Shown: piece after piece, positions 1-9,950 of the stretch
Position numbering within the stretch: the first letter of the stretch is position 1
Layout: every line of letters begins with the position of its first letter
Source: Pedobacter deserti
GTDB taxonomy: Bacteria; Bacteroidota; Bacteroidia; Sphingobacteriales; Sphingobacteriaceae
Assembly: GCF_024436415.1 (NCBI RefSeq)
Contig: NZ_JAFMZQ010000001.1
Coordinates: 1,736,001-1,800,000, forward strand
Length of the DNA stretch: 64,000 bases
Direction of reading: 5' to 3'
Translations under genes and position numbers: made by a program
The notes under the pieces: generated by a model
The model's database searches: none
The model's input: the letters and a program-made list of their open reading frames with translations, nothing else
Told to the model about the DNA's origin: nothing

Positions 1-181
1 GTGCGAGGTGTGTAAACATGTCGCTCATCACCACCCCATATTTACGGCAAGGGTTTCTAGTCTGCAGTTGCTTTATGCAGACCGGCAGATTGCCCTGATC
101 AACACACCCAGCGACAATACACTCGTACTGCTGCCGGGTGTAAGCTGGTCCAACAAGGGGCCTCCCGTAGCTGTATCTTAA
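1..181 (+). CDS. C-terminal part of a small Cys/His-containing protein (5' end outside window)
   Basis: An open frame enters from the left edge (codons in phase with base 2) and ends at TAA 179-181. The visible 59 residues begin CEVCKHVAHHHPIF and end with WSNKGPPVAVS. A CxxC motif, a His run and a terminal GPP are features I associate with small secreted or membrane proteins encoded just before TonB-dependent receptors in Bacteroidota (DUF2946-like), but with the N-terminus missing the family cannot be fixed. It lies 94 bp before the TonB receptor gene on the same strand and may be cotranscribed with it. The potential metal ligands fit the His-rich lipoprotein downstream. The function is unknown and the family link is inference. 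Confidence 0.5.
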   Translation, partial: CEVCKHVAHHHPIFTARVSSLQLLYADRQIALINTPSDNTLVLLPGVSWSNKGPPVAVS

Positions 182-275
182 ATACGGAATACCCATTGTA
201 CGCATCGGCTAATGATGCGGTCCGGGTTATGGCGCGCTGCGCTTCGGATTATCTTTTCTTAAAATCAACATCAGG

Positions 276-2378
276 ATGTTAAAAGGGCTAATTGTTACAA
301 TTACCACCACTATATTATGCGTTGCCACGCTCTATGGGCAGGAACGCGATACCACGGTACGCCTGCACGAGGTGCACATCAAAGGTCAGCAGAACCCCGT
401 GAGCAGTACCAGCATTTCCAATAGCCTGTCGGGCAAAAAGCTCGAGGAGACCAAAGGAGGTACGCTTGCTACGGTACTCAAGGAAGTGGCCGGCGTTAGC
501 ATGCTTAAAAGCGGCTCTACGGTATCCAAGCCGGTTATTCACGGATTGCACAGCAACCGGATCCTTATCCTCAACAACGGGATCAGGCTTGAAGGTCAGC
601 AATGGGGTTCAGAACATGCGCCCGAAATTGATCCGCTGATCGCGGAGCGGATCCATGTGATCAAAGGTGCAGAGTCTGTGCGTTATGGCGCAGAGGCCAT
701 CGGAGGCGTTGTATTGGTTGACCCTCCGGCATTGCCCGTATCCAATGTCCTGCAGGGTAATGCCGATCTTATCGGGGCTTCCAACGGCCGGTCGGGCACA
801 GCATCAGGTATGCTATCAGGCGGACTGGCGAGTCTTCCAGGCTTTGGATGGCGGCTTCAGGGCACATTAAAGCGGGCAGGTAACATGCGTACGGCCGAGT
901 ACATCATGGGCAATACCGGTGTCAGGGAGTATAACTTTTCCGCGGCGCTGGGCTACAGTGCGGCCAACTCCATGTATGAGCTGTATTACAGCCGTTTCAG
1001 CACCGACCTCGGCATCCTCTATGCGGCGCATGCAAGTACTGTAGCCGATATTGAAGGCCGTATTGCTGCAGGCAGACCACAGCAGTTGTATGATTTTACC
1101 TACGATATCTCGGCCCCGCGCCAGGACATCGGTCACGACCTGCTGAAAGTCAAGGCGCATTATGACCTGAGTAAGACGCATACGCTCGACCTTACTTATG
1201 GATTTCAGCGTAACGCCCGTCAGGAGTTTGATTTTAGAAGAGGAAACCGGGAAGCATTGCCGATTACCGATCTGGTGCTGAATACCCATTCCTTTGATGC
1301 GGTACTGGAAACAAAAGCATCAGAAACCGGCAGTCGCCGTATCCTTGGCTTCAACGGCCTTGCGCAGGTAAATACGAATATCCCGGGCACACTTGCCAAT
1401 ACCTTTATTCCCAATTATGATAGCTTTACCGGCGGCTTATTTGCCATACAACGATTGGTGAGGCCCGGGTATGAGCTGGAGGCCGGGCTGCGATACGACT
1501 ACAAGCGTTTTGATGCGGCCGGTTTCAGGTATACTTATGGCGGACCAGACGGTGAGGTGGAGGAAGAGTATTACGGTGGACTGAGCCAGTTTCATAATGT
1601 CACCGGATCAGTAGGGGCACTCTGGAAGATCAGCAACTCCTGGCACCTGGGCAGCAATGCCGGGCTTGCCTGGAGGGCACCAACGGCCAATGAGCTCTTT
1701 AGCGCTGGCCTCCACCATGGCGCGGGCATCTATGAAATCGGCGATGCAGATATACAGTCGGAGCAGGGATATAAGTGGGTAACGGGCATCAGGCATTTCA
1801 GCGGGAAGCTGAATTTTAATCTCGACCTGTATGCCCAGTACATCCGGAACTATATTTATTCCCGTCCCGATGGCAGTTTCCGTCAGACCGTCAGCGGCAC
1901 TTATCCTATATTCAGGTACGGTCAAACAAACGCAACTTTTGTGGGCGCCGATCTTTCGGGAACCTACCAGTTTTTTCCACAGCTCAGCTATCAGTTGAAC
2001 GCTTCCTTAGTGAATGCAAGAGACCAGAGCAATGACAGCTATCTGCCGTATATCCCCTCGGGAAGGTTAACGCAGTCGCTGCGTTTTGAGCCGGCGACCG
2101 GCAGGCTGCAGGAGCCTTATATTGAGATCGGACATACCTTTGTGGACCGCCAGAGGCGCTATGAGCCCGGAAGCGACTTTGCCGCTCCGCCTGCTGCTTA
2201 TCATTTGTTTGAAGCCAGCGCGGGTTCAGTCTTCAAACTGGGAGCGCAGGAATTGGGGATCCATCTAAGTGCGGAGAATCTGTTCAACACGCTTTACAAA
2301 GATTACATGAACCGGTATCGTTACTATACCCACGATATGGGCAGGAACATTACCCTGAGAATCGGGTATAAATTTTAA
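276..2378 (+). CDS. TonB-dependent outer-membrane receptor, probably metal-linked
   Basis: The 700-residue protein has a signal peptide (about residues 1-21, ending LYGQ), a plug domain (about 40-150, with the typical GLHSNRILILNNG and IHVIKGAESVRYGAEAIGG segments) and a beta-barrel ending in NITLRIGYKF with a terminal Phe. It lacks the N-terminal carboxypeptidase-like extension of SusC proteins, so it resembles siderophore, cobalamin or metal receptors. Such receptors import scarce ligands across the outer membrane with energy from TonB-ExbBD. The next gene encodes a His-rich lipoprotein, which suggests zinc, copper or another metal (ZnuD-like). The ligand is inferred from context only. ATG 276 is the first start giving a proper signal peptide. 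Confidence 0.85.
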   Translation: MLKGLIVTITTTILCVATLYGQERDTTVRLHEVHIKGQQNPVSSTSISNSLSGKKLEETKGGTLATVLKEVAGVSMLKSGSTVSKPVIHGLHSNRILILNNGIRLEGQQWGSEHAPEIDPLIAERIHVIKGAESVRYGAEAIGGVVLVDPPALPVSNVLQGNADLIGASNGRSGTASGMLSGGLASLPGFGWRLQGTLKRAGNMRTAEYIMGNTGVREYNFSAALGYSAANSMYELYYSRFSTDLGILYAAHASTVADIEGRIAAGRPQQLYDFTYDISAPRQDIGHDLLKVKAHYDLSKTHTLDLTYGFQRNARQEFDFRRGNREALPITDLVLNTHSFDAVLETKASETGSRRILGFNGLAQVNTNIPGTLANTFIPNYDSFTGGLFAIQRLVRPGYELEAGLRYDYKRFDAAGFRYTYGGPDGEVEEEYYGGLSQFHNVTGSVGALWKISNSWHLGSNAGLAWRAPTANELFSAGLHHGAGIYEIGDADIQSEQGYKWVTGIRHFSGKLNFNLDLYAQYIRNYIYSRPDGSFRQTVSGTYPIFRYGQTNATFVGADLSGTYQFFPQLSYQLNASLVNARDQSNDSYLPYIPSGRLTQSLRFEPATGRLQEPYIEIGHTFVDRQRRYEPGSDFAAPPAAYHLFEASAGSVFKLGAQELGIHLSAENLFNTLYKDYMNRYRYYTHDMGRNITLRIGYKF

Positions 2379-2419
2379 AGAACAAAACATTGAATCAATT
2401 ACTTATTAAAAACAATATT

Positions 2420-3061
2420 ATGAACAAGTTACGTCAATACACATTAGCAGCAATGGTTGCGCTCGTTGCAATTTCTTTCCAGGCATGTAAAAAAGATCCT
2501 AAGCCGGAGATCCCGGAAGAGGAGATCGGTAAAGCGGAACTAACCTTTGTGGAGGTGGAAAGGGAAGCGCATGACGATCATTTTCACTACAATGAGATCG
2601 CAGGCGCTGAGGAAGAAACCATATCTTTCGATGCAAACGGTTTGCCGCCAGTAGGAACCCATCTTCATTTGCATGAAGGCGCTACATATAAGGTTACCTT
2701 GAAAGCGTACGACTTTGCAGGCAGGGAGACGCAGCAGGAATTCCTGGATAAGCCGGATATTCACCAGGCCTTCATATTAGGCGCGCCGGAAGGTGTGTTT
2801 ACGTATGTATACGGCGACCGGAAAGACCACGAGCCAAATCTAAATGTTGGGGTAACGGGATACCTTACGGTAAACAGTCACACCGATAAATCTTTTGTGT
2901 TCCGTTATGTACTTCGTCATCTTAACCCTGGTGTTAAGGCGAATATCACGGCGGCCAATTGGAACGATCCGAACTTTGCAACCAAATTTGCCGGCGCAAA
3001 CGATCTGGACCTTAAGTTCGAGTGCCATCCTGTAGAAGAAGATGGTCACGATCACGACTAG
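2420..3061 (+). CDS. His-rich lipoprotein, probable metal-binding partner of the TonB receptor
   Basis: From ATG 2420 the protein has 213 residues and begins MNKLRQYTLAAMVALVAISF followed by QACKK, a lipoprotein signal with the lipid Cys at about residue 23. An upstream TTG (2390) would only add a hydrophilic extension before the signal, so ATG is preferred. The mature part carries acidic/His clusters (HDDHFHYNE, THLHLHEG and a C-terminal HDHD), reasonable ligands for zinc, nickel or copper. The spacing after the receptor (41 nt from its stop) suggests one operon. I do not recognise a named family. A surface-exposed or periplasmic metal-capture protein handing ligand to the receptor is an inference from composition and context. 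Confidence 0.75.
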   Translation: MNKLRQYTLAAMVALVAISFQACKKDPKPEIPEEEIGKAELTFVEVEREAHDDHFHYNEIAGAEEETISFDANGLPPVGTHLHLHEGATYKVTLKAYDFAGRETQQEFLDKPDIHQAFILGAPEGVFTYVYGDRKDHEPNLNVGVTGYLTVNSHTDKSFVFRYVLRHLNPGVKANITAANWNDPNFATKFAGANDLDLKFECHPVEEDGHDHD

Positions 3062-3089
3062 ATCCCAAAGCCACTGCGTTATTAATAAA

Positions 3090-3120
3090 AAAGCGGGACA
3101 CCTGAAAGATGTCCCGCTTT
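3090..3120. terminator. Bidirectional intrinsic terminator
   Basis: A perfect 10-bp stem (AAAGCGGGAC / GTCCCGCTTT) encloses an 11-nt loop between two convergent genes. T-rich sequence follows on the + strand, and the A-run before it gives a T-run on the - strand, so it can serve both the lipoprotein gene and the ABC-F gene. Confidence 0.85.
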
Positions 3121-3143
3121 CTTATATAAGCAAACTCCTAAGC

Positions 3144-4802
<1,659 letters not shown>

Positions 4803-4809
4803 TTATAAC

Positions 4810-4817
4810 TAAGTTTG
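4810..4817 (+). promoter_or_regulatory. Candidate -7 promoter element TAAGTTTG
   Basis: This matches the Bacteroidota -7 consensus TAnnTTTG and lies between the divergent ABC-F gene and the next + strand gene. It covers the TTG at 4815, which argues for a later start in the downstream gene. No clear -33 element is visible. Confidence 0.4.
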
Positions 4818-4835
4818 GGTCTAAGGTTTCCCGAT

Positions 4836-5396
4836 TTGGACAGGCAGAGTTTAATAGCATTACTGGATACGGCCGACAAGACCCATTTGGTGGCCCATTG
4901 TACGGCGGTACTCAAAGATCAGGAGGTGAGTATCCCAGACCTCTTCGACATCAGTTTTCACAAGCGGAAAGAGATTGCTTTTCGGGCGGCATGGATGCTG
5001 GAATACCTCATGGTCCATGAGCCTGAACGCTTTGCCCCGCATGTTAAAACCCTGCTTGAACACCTTGCGGAGCAGCAAAACCATTCCGCCATGCGGCATT
5101 ACACCAAGATGGTGGCGCTTCTGACCGCCAAAAATGCACACCCTCTTTACCTGGAGCTGGTAGAAGCGACCGACTTTGAACCCGTCATCGATGTGCTTTT
5201 CACAAGGTTCGTTACGCCGGAAGTGCTCGTTGCCAGTAAAGTACACTGCATGCAGGCGCTGGCCAACCTGGCGCCACGCTATCGCTGGATCAAAGATGAC
5301 CTTATGGAAACAATAGACTATTTGACCGACATCGAAAGTATAGCGTTCTTTGCAAGGGCCAAACAAGTGAGGCTCCAACTAAAGAAGATCATATGA
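4836..5396 (+). CDS. Small alpha-helical protein of unknown function
   Basis: About 186 residues, hydrophilic and rich in Leu/Ala helices (AAWMLEYLMVHEP, VKTLLEHLAEQ, CMQALANLAPRY), compatible with a short HEAT/ARM-like repeat protein. There is no signal peptide, membrane segment or catalytic motif. The start is uncertain: there is no ATG at the 5' end. TTG 4815 lies inside a promoter-like -7 element, so TTG 4836 (MDRQSLIALLDTADK) is preferred. The stop overlaps the ATG of the nitroreductase gene (ATGA), so the two are translationally coupled. I do not recognise a named family. Confidence 0.65.
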   Translation: MDRQSLIALLDTADKTHLVAHCTAVLKDQEVSIPDLFDISFHKRKEIAFRAAWMLEYLMVHEPERFAPHVKTLLEHLAEQQNHSAMRHYTKMVALLTAKNAHPLYLELVEATDFEPVIDVLFTRFVTPEVLVASKVHCMQALANLAPRYRWIKDDLMETIDYLTDIESIAFFARAKQVRLQLKKII

Positions 5397-5971
5397 AAAC
5401 TGAAATAGAAGTTGTTTCCGACGTGATCAGACGTCGCAGAAGCATTTTTCCGGTGAGTTATACCAGGGAAGAAGTACCCGCAGAGGTAATTCAACAGATC
5501 CTGGAAAGCGCCAATTACGCGCCAACACACAAACTTACAGAGCCCTGGCGGTTCACCGTTTACCGCAAAGAAGGGAAAGCCCGTCTGGGCGAAGAGATGG
5601 CCCGGCTTTATCGTGAAACCACACCTGCACACCAGTTTCTGCAGAAAAAGTACGACAGCATCACCGAGAAGGCAGACCAGGCCAGTGCCATCATCGCGCT
5701 CAACCTGCAGCTGCATTCCGATAAAGTACCTGAGTGGGAAGAGCTGGCAGCGCTTGCCTGTGCGGTACAAAATATGGCGCTTACCGCCGAAGCCCTGAAA
5801 GTAGGGGGGTATTGGAGTTCGCCGGGCACCATCGAACAACTGCGGGATTTCCTCAGCCTCGGTACCGATGAGAAGTGTTACGGTCTGTTTTACCTGGGCT
5901 ATCATAACGAACCGGAAAGGACAGCCGCGCGCAGACCGATGGCCGACAAAATCACATGGGTGGAGGAATAA
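5393..5971 (+). CDS. Nitroreductase family protein
   Basis: The 192-residue flavoprotein is of the FMN-dependent NAD(P)H nitroreductase fold (YdjA-like size). The N-terminal RRRRSIFPVSYTREEVPAEV and ANYAPTHKLTEPWRFTVY segments form the FMN-phosphate and flavin site, with THKLTEPWRF in place of the usual GxNxQPW. The C-terminal half carries AALACAVQNMALTAEALKVG, the helix typical of the dimer core. Family members reduce nitro groups, enones or quinones; the substrate here is unknown. It is cytoplasmic. The start overlaps the previous gene by 4 bp and the stop shares a base with the next start, so 4836-6435 is a compact three-gene operon. Confidence 0.9.
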   Translation: MKTEIEVVSDVIRRRRSIFPVSYTREEVPAEVIQQILESANYAPTHKLTEPWRFTVYRKEGKARLGEEMARLYRETTPAHQFLQKKYDSITEKADQASAIIALNLQLHSDKVPEWEELAALACAVQNMALTAEALKVGGYWSSPGTIEQLRDFLSLGTDEKCYGLFYLGYHNEPERTAARRPMADKITWVEE

Positions 5972-6435
5972 TGGACCAGGCAGAGATCATAAAGCAAGCG
6001 GCTTATCAGGCCTGCCTGAATTTCGTTGCGCAAAGGATCGAAACTGCGCGAACGGCGCTTAACCAGGCCCGTGAATCGAGCAACGACGATACCAAGAGCA
6101 GCGCGGGCGATAAATATGAGACCAGCCGCGAAATGATGCAGCAGGAAATTGACCGCAACAAGCGCCTGCTTATGGATGCAGAAGAACAGCAGCGCATCCT
6201 TTCGTCGCTAACGCCGGGCCCGGCTGCAGCAGAGGCCGTCAGGCATGGCAGTTTGGTAGAAACCAGTAACGGTCTGTTTTACATCAGCATCAGTGCAGGT
6301 CAGCTTAACGCTGCGGGGCATAGCATCTTCGCCGTGTCACCGGTATCGCCCATTGGCGCCGCGCTGATGCAAAAAAAGCCAGGCGATCACCTGGCTTTCA
6401 ATGGCAGAAGCTACGAAATTAAAAGCTGTTCTTAA
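5971..6435 (+). CDS. GreA/GreB-like C-terminal domain protein
   Basis: The 154-residue protein starts MDQAEIIKQAAYQACLNFVAQRI at ATG 5971, preceded by GGAGGA and sharing one base with the previous stop. Residues about 1-80 form a charged coiled coil (RTALNQARES, SREMMQQEIDRNKRLL). Residues about 85-154 form a small beta domain (GSLVETSNGLFYISI, IFAVSPVSPIGAALMQKKPGDHLAFNG) resembling the FKBP-like domain of GreA/GreB, with the SPIGxALxxKxxGD signature. Related Bacteroidota proteins are often mislabelled 3-oxoacyl-ACP synthase. It may bind RNA polymerase, but this is inferred from fold. The 3' end overlaps the convergent deacetylase gene by 17 bp. Confidence 0.7.
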   Translation: MDQAEIIKQAAYQACLNFVAQRIETARTALNQARESSNDDTKSSAGDKYETSREMMQQEIDRNKRLLMDAEEQQRILSSLTPGPAAAEAVRHGSLVETSNGLFYISISAGQLNAAGHSIFAVSPVSPIGAALMQKKPGDHLAFNGRSYEIKSCS

Positions 6436-7327
6436 TGCTGTTGTGCAGGGTTTTAGGGCTCCAGTAACCGCTGGCGATGATCCTTCTGATGGTGAACAAC
6501 GGATCCTTCTGGTCGCGTTTATCAGCCAGTGAGAAAGCCATCTTAAATCCACGTTTCTTCAGCTCCGGAATACCTTCCGCATTCCACAGTCCGAAAGGAT
6601 AGGCGAAGGTGTAAATTTTCTTGCCGGTGATCTCTTCCAGGCGCTTGGTTGGCTTGTCCAACTGTTCCTCCCAGTCCTTACCCGCATATTTCTTGAAGTT
6701 CTTATGGTCGTAGGTATGGCTGCCGATCACATTGCCCTCGTCCGACAATTGTTTGATCTGATCGCTGTCCATATAGTGCACAAACTTCCCTTTCTTGCCT
6801 ATGGTAACCGTCATGATGAAATACACCGCCTTAAAGCCATATTTCTTTAGTGTTGGTGCAGCCACGGTAAACTGATCCAGGTCGGTATCATCAAACGTAA
6901 ACATGATCGGCTTTTCAGGCAGGGGCGCACCAGTATTCAGGTAGGCATACAACTGATCGGGAAGGATAGACTGGTACCCGCTGTCGGCCAGCATCTTGAT
7001 CTGATCTTTGAAGTTCTGCACCTCAACGATATAATCCTTTCCAACCTTGCCGTCGGTAGGCCGCCAGTTACGTACCTGGTGGTAACATAAAATGGGCACC
7101 TGTTTGCGCGCCAGGATGGTCGCCGGGTCTGCAACCTTAATTTTTTCTATATCAATATTGGCTGCGTTCGGCTTATCTGTACCAGATGGCGTCGCAACAG
7201 AATCTTGTTTTGCTTCCCCTTCAGCGGTCTGTTCCTGAGTGGCCCCGGAGCTGGTTTGAGATTTAGACTGGCACCCCGCAGTTAAGATTGCAGTTGCCGC
7301 AAGCAGCATTAAAAGTTTGTGTTTCAT
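6419..7327 (-). CDS. Lipoprotein polysaccharide deacetylase (NodB domain)
   Basis: The 302-residue protein has a lipoprotein signal (MKHKLLMLLAATAILTAGC, lipid Cys at 19), a Ser/Thr/Gln-rich linker, and a NodB (carbohydrate esterase 4) domain from about residue 75. The opening VPILCYHQVRNW is typical of the PgaB/IcaB-like branch. Metal-site motifs are present: TFDD (MT1), HTYDH (MT2) and AYPFG (MT3). Such enzymes remove N- or O-acetyl groups from peptidoglycan, chitooligomers or exopolysaccharide outside the cytoplasm; the substrate is unknown. The gene diverges from the DPP-IV gene and overlaps the GreA-like gene at its 3' end. Confidence 0.88.
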   Translation of the reverse strand: MKHKLLMLLAATAILTAGCQSKSQTSSGATQEQTAEGEAKQDSVATPSGTDKPNAANIDIEKIKVADPATILARKQVPILCYHQVRNWRPTDGKVGKDYIVEVQNFKDQIKMLADSGYQSILPDQLYAYLNTGAPLPEKPIMFTFDDTDLDQFTVAAPTLKKYGFKAVYFIMTVTIGKKGKFVHYMDSDQIKQLSDEGNVIGSHTYDHKNFKKYAGKDWEEQLDKPTKRLEEITGKKIYTFAYPFGLWNAEGIPELKKRGFKMAFSLADKRDQKDPLFTIRRIIASGYWSPKTLHNSIKNSF

Positions 7328-7344
7328 CGATGATTGTTTACGCG

Positions 7345-7352
7345 CAAAACTA
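7345..7352 (-). promoter_or_regulatory. Candidate -7 element TAGTTTTG for the deacetylase gene
   Basis: This is a perfect TAnnTTTG on the - strand. Its last G is 17 nt from the ATG at 7327, which would leave a leader of about 13 nt. It lies in the 100-bp divergent gap shared with the DPP-IV gene. Confidence 0.5.
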
Positions 7353-7427
7353 TCATTTTTATTACAAATAAAGATTAGCTTGAAATGTAATATTCGATAA
7401 TTTAGTCAATCAATTTTTACTAAACAA

Positions 7428-9932
7428 ATGAAGAAATCCTACCTGCTCATTTTAATGGGTATGAGCATAGGCTTTACTGCCGCCGCACAAACCAAAACCT
7501 TTACGATCACCGAAACGGAGGCACCCGCTCCAAAGGCAAATTACCAGCTTGCTTCCCGTTTTTCACCCAACAAACTCCGCAAACTTGTGTATTCTACCGC
7601 TGTAGACCCACATTGGTTGAAGCGGAGCACGCGCTTCTGGTACGAGTACGAAACACCGTCGGGCAAGCACTGGTACATTGTAGACCCGGCAGCTCGCAGA
7701 AAGCAGAAACTGTTCGATAATGCCAAACTGGCCGCCGAGATCACTGCGATCATTCGCGACCCGTTTGATGCCCTGCACCTCCCGCTGGAGAACCTGAAGT
7801 TCTCGGAAGACGAGAAGCAGATCAGCTTTGAGGTAAGGAGCACCATTGATGAGTTGAAAAAGGACCGGAAAGATAAAAAGGCGGCCGACTCCATGCAGAA
7901 GAAAATCTTCTATTTCAATTACGATATCGCCACTGCTAGGCTGACCGAAATACCCAATTACACCAAGCCTAAGGCAAAACCCTCCTGGGGATCTGTAGCG
8001 CCGGATTCTTCTGCGATTATCTTCACCCGCAACTACAACCTCTACTGGATGGATAAGGAGAACTACAAAAAGGCAGTTAAAAATGAAGACGACAGCACCA
8101 TTGTGGAGCATCAGCTGACCAAAGACGGTTTGAAATTTTACTCCTACGGCAGTAACGGCGACGGCGAGAATAACGAGGAGGTTGTAAAGAACGACAAGAA
8201 GCGCCGCAGGGCCTACGTGCTGTGGTCGCCCGACGCCAAATACTTTGTGATGAACCGCACAGATTCCCGCAAGGTAAAAGATCTTTGGGTCATTAATAAC
8301 GTTGCCCCAGGCAGGCCAACCTTAGAAACCTACAAATACCAGATGCCGGGCGAGGCCGAAGCACCAAGAGATGAGATCTGGTTGTTCGACTTTGCAGCCA
8401 AAACCGGTAAAATGCTGAACACTGCTGCCTTCAAGGATCAGAGCGTAAGCGTTTGGAGCGCGCCTTTGCTCAATAAGGACCGCGACAATGAGTTTCGCCC
8501 TTCGCTCTGGCTGGGAACAAACAGGAAGATCTACTTTTCAAGAACAAGCCGTGATTTGAAGCGGATCGACATCTGCACGGTCGACATCAACACAGGCACC
8601 GTAACCCCGCTAATCGAAGAACGGTTTAACACCTATGTGGAAGTGAACCGCCCGGGTCTTGTAAACGGCGGTAATGAAGTCATCCACTGGTCGGAGCGCG
8701 ACGGCTGGGCGCATTTCTACCTGTACGACGGGAACGGAAAACTTAAAAACCAGATCACCAAAGGCGCTTTCCATTGCGAGAGCATCGTCAATATCGATGA
8801 GAAAAACCGTGTGCTTTACTTCATGGCCAACGGTCGCGAACCCAACGAAGACCCTTACTACTACCACCTGTACCGCATCAATTTCGATGGCTCAGGCATG
8901 AAACTGCTTAACCCGGGCGATTTCGATCATGCGGTAAGTATGGACGATAGCAACAGGTTCTTCGTCAACAATTTCTCGAGGGTCAATACCGTGCCTAAGA
9001 CCGTCCTGATGGACAATAACGGTCGCCGCATCATGGACCTGGAAACGGCCGACCTATCCCTGCTGATGCAGACGGGTTACAAGTTTCCCGAGCCGTTTAA
9101 AGTGAAGGCCGACGACGGCATCACGGATATATACGGGGTAATGTACAAGCCCTTCGATTTCGATCCGAATAAGAAATATCCCATCATTGAATATGTATAC
9201 CCGGGTCCGCAGACCGAGGCTGTGAACAAGTCATTCAGCAAGAGTATGGATCGTACCGACCGCCTTGCGCAGTTTGGGTATATCGTGATCACGGTGGGCA
9301 ACAGGGGAGGTAACCCGGCCAGGTCTAAGCGTTACCACACCTATGGCTACGGCAACCTGAGGGATTATGGTTTGGCCGATAAGAAAGCGGCTGTTGAGCA
9401 GTTGGCCGACCGCCATAAATTCATTGACGGCACTCGGGTGGGCATTACCGGGCATTCCGGAGGCGGGTTCATGTCTACCGCCGCCATGCTGGTGTACCCC
9501 GACTTCTTCAAGGCTGCGGTATCCAATGCGGGCAATCACGACAACAGTATTTATAACAGATGGTGGAGCGAAAAGCATCATGGCGTCACTGAGGTTGTTA
9601 CGGCCAAGGGCGATACTACCTTCAAATACAGCATCGACAAAAACCCTGACCTGGCCAAAAACCTGAAGGGCCACCTGCTGCTCATGACCGGCGATATAGA
9701 CAATAACGTACACCCTGCCAATACCATCAGGGTAGCCAATGCTTTGATGAAGGCTGGCAAGCGTTTTGAGTTTGTGATCGTACCCGGACAGCGCCATGCC
9801 TTCGGCGATCTTACCGAATATACCTTCTGGAAACTTGCCGATCATTTCAACAAATACCTGATAGGCGATTTCTCGTCGGCCGGCCAGGTGAATATTACAG
9901 AGATGGACCGGGAGATAGAACAAAAACGTTAG
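7428..9932 (+). CDS. S9B family dipeptidyl peptidase IV-like serine peptidase
   Basis: The 834-residue exported protein has a signal peptide MKKSYLLILMGMSIGFTAAAQ. Residues about 50-560 form a beta-propeller. The C-terminal alpha/beta-hydrolase (about 570-810) carries the catalytic Ser in GHSGGGF, the Asp in MTGDIDNNVHPANT and the His in GQRHAF. DPP-IV-type enzymes remove Xaa-Pro or Xaa-Ala dipeptides from peptide N-termini in the periplasm and feed peptide uptake. The order signal, propeller, hydrolase and the total length fit the family. The gene is divergent from the deacetylase gene and ends 18 bp before the GH130 gene, so limited cotranscription with it is possible. Confidence 0.92.
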   Translation: MKKSYLLILMGMSIGFTAAAQTKTFTITETEAPAPKANYQLASRFSPNKLRKLVYSTAVDPHWLKRSTRFWYEYETPSGKHWYIVDPAARRKQKLFDNAKLAAEITAIIRDPFDALHLPLENLKFSEDEKQISFEVRSTIDELKKDRKDKKAADSMQKKIFYFNYDIATARLTEIPNYTKPKAKPSWGSVAPDSSAIIFTRNYNLYWMDKENYKKAVKNEDDSTIVEHQLTKDGLKFYSYGSNGDGENNEEVVKNDKKRRRAYVLWSPDAKYFVMNRTDSRKVKDLWVINNVAPGRPTLETYKYQMPGEAEAPRDEIWLFDFAAKTGKMLNTAAFKDQSVSVWSAPLLNKDRDNEFRPSLWLGTNRKIYFSRTSRDLKRIDICTVDINTGTVTPLIEERFNTYVEVNRPGLVNGGNEVIHWSERDGWAHFYLYDGNGKLKNQITKGAFHCESIVNIDEKNRVLYFMANGREPNEDPYYYHLYRINFDGSGMKLLNPGDFDHAVSMDDSNRFFVNNFSRVNTVPKTVLMDNNGRRIMDLETADLSLLMQTGYKFPEPFKVKADDGITDIYGVMYKPFDFDPNKKYPIIEYVYPGPQTEAVNKSFSKSMDRTDRLAQFGYIVITVGNRGGNPARSKRYHTYGYGNLRDYGLADKKAAVEQLADRHKFIDGTRVGITGHSGGGFMSTAAMLVYPDFFKAAVSNAGNHDNSIYNRWWSEKHHGVTEVVTAKGDTTFKYSIDKNPDLAKNLKGHLLLMTGDIDNNVHPANTIRVANALMKAGKRFEFVIVPGQRHAFGDLTEYTFWKLADHFNKYLIGDFSSAGQVNITEMDREIEQKR

Positions 9933-9950
9933 CATATTCGTTTATACCCT

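Noticed and set aside
2390..2419. TTG start for the His-rich lipoprotein
   Set aside because: It would place ten residues before a standard lipoprotein signal peptide; ATG 2420 gives the correct lipobox distance.
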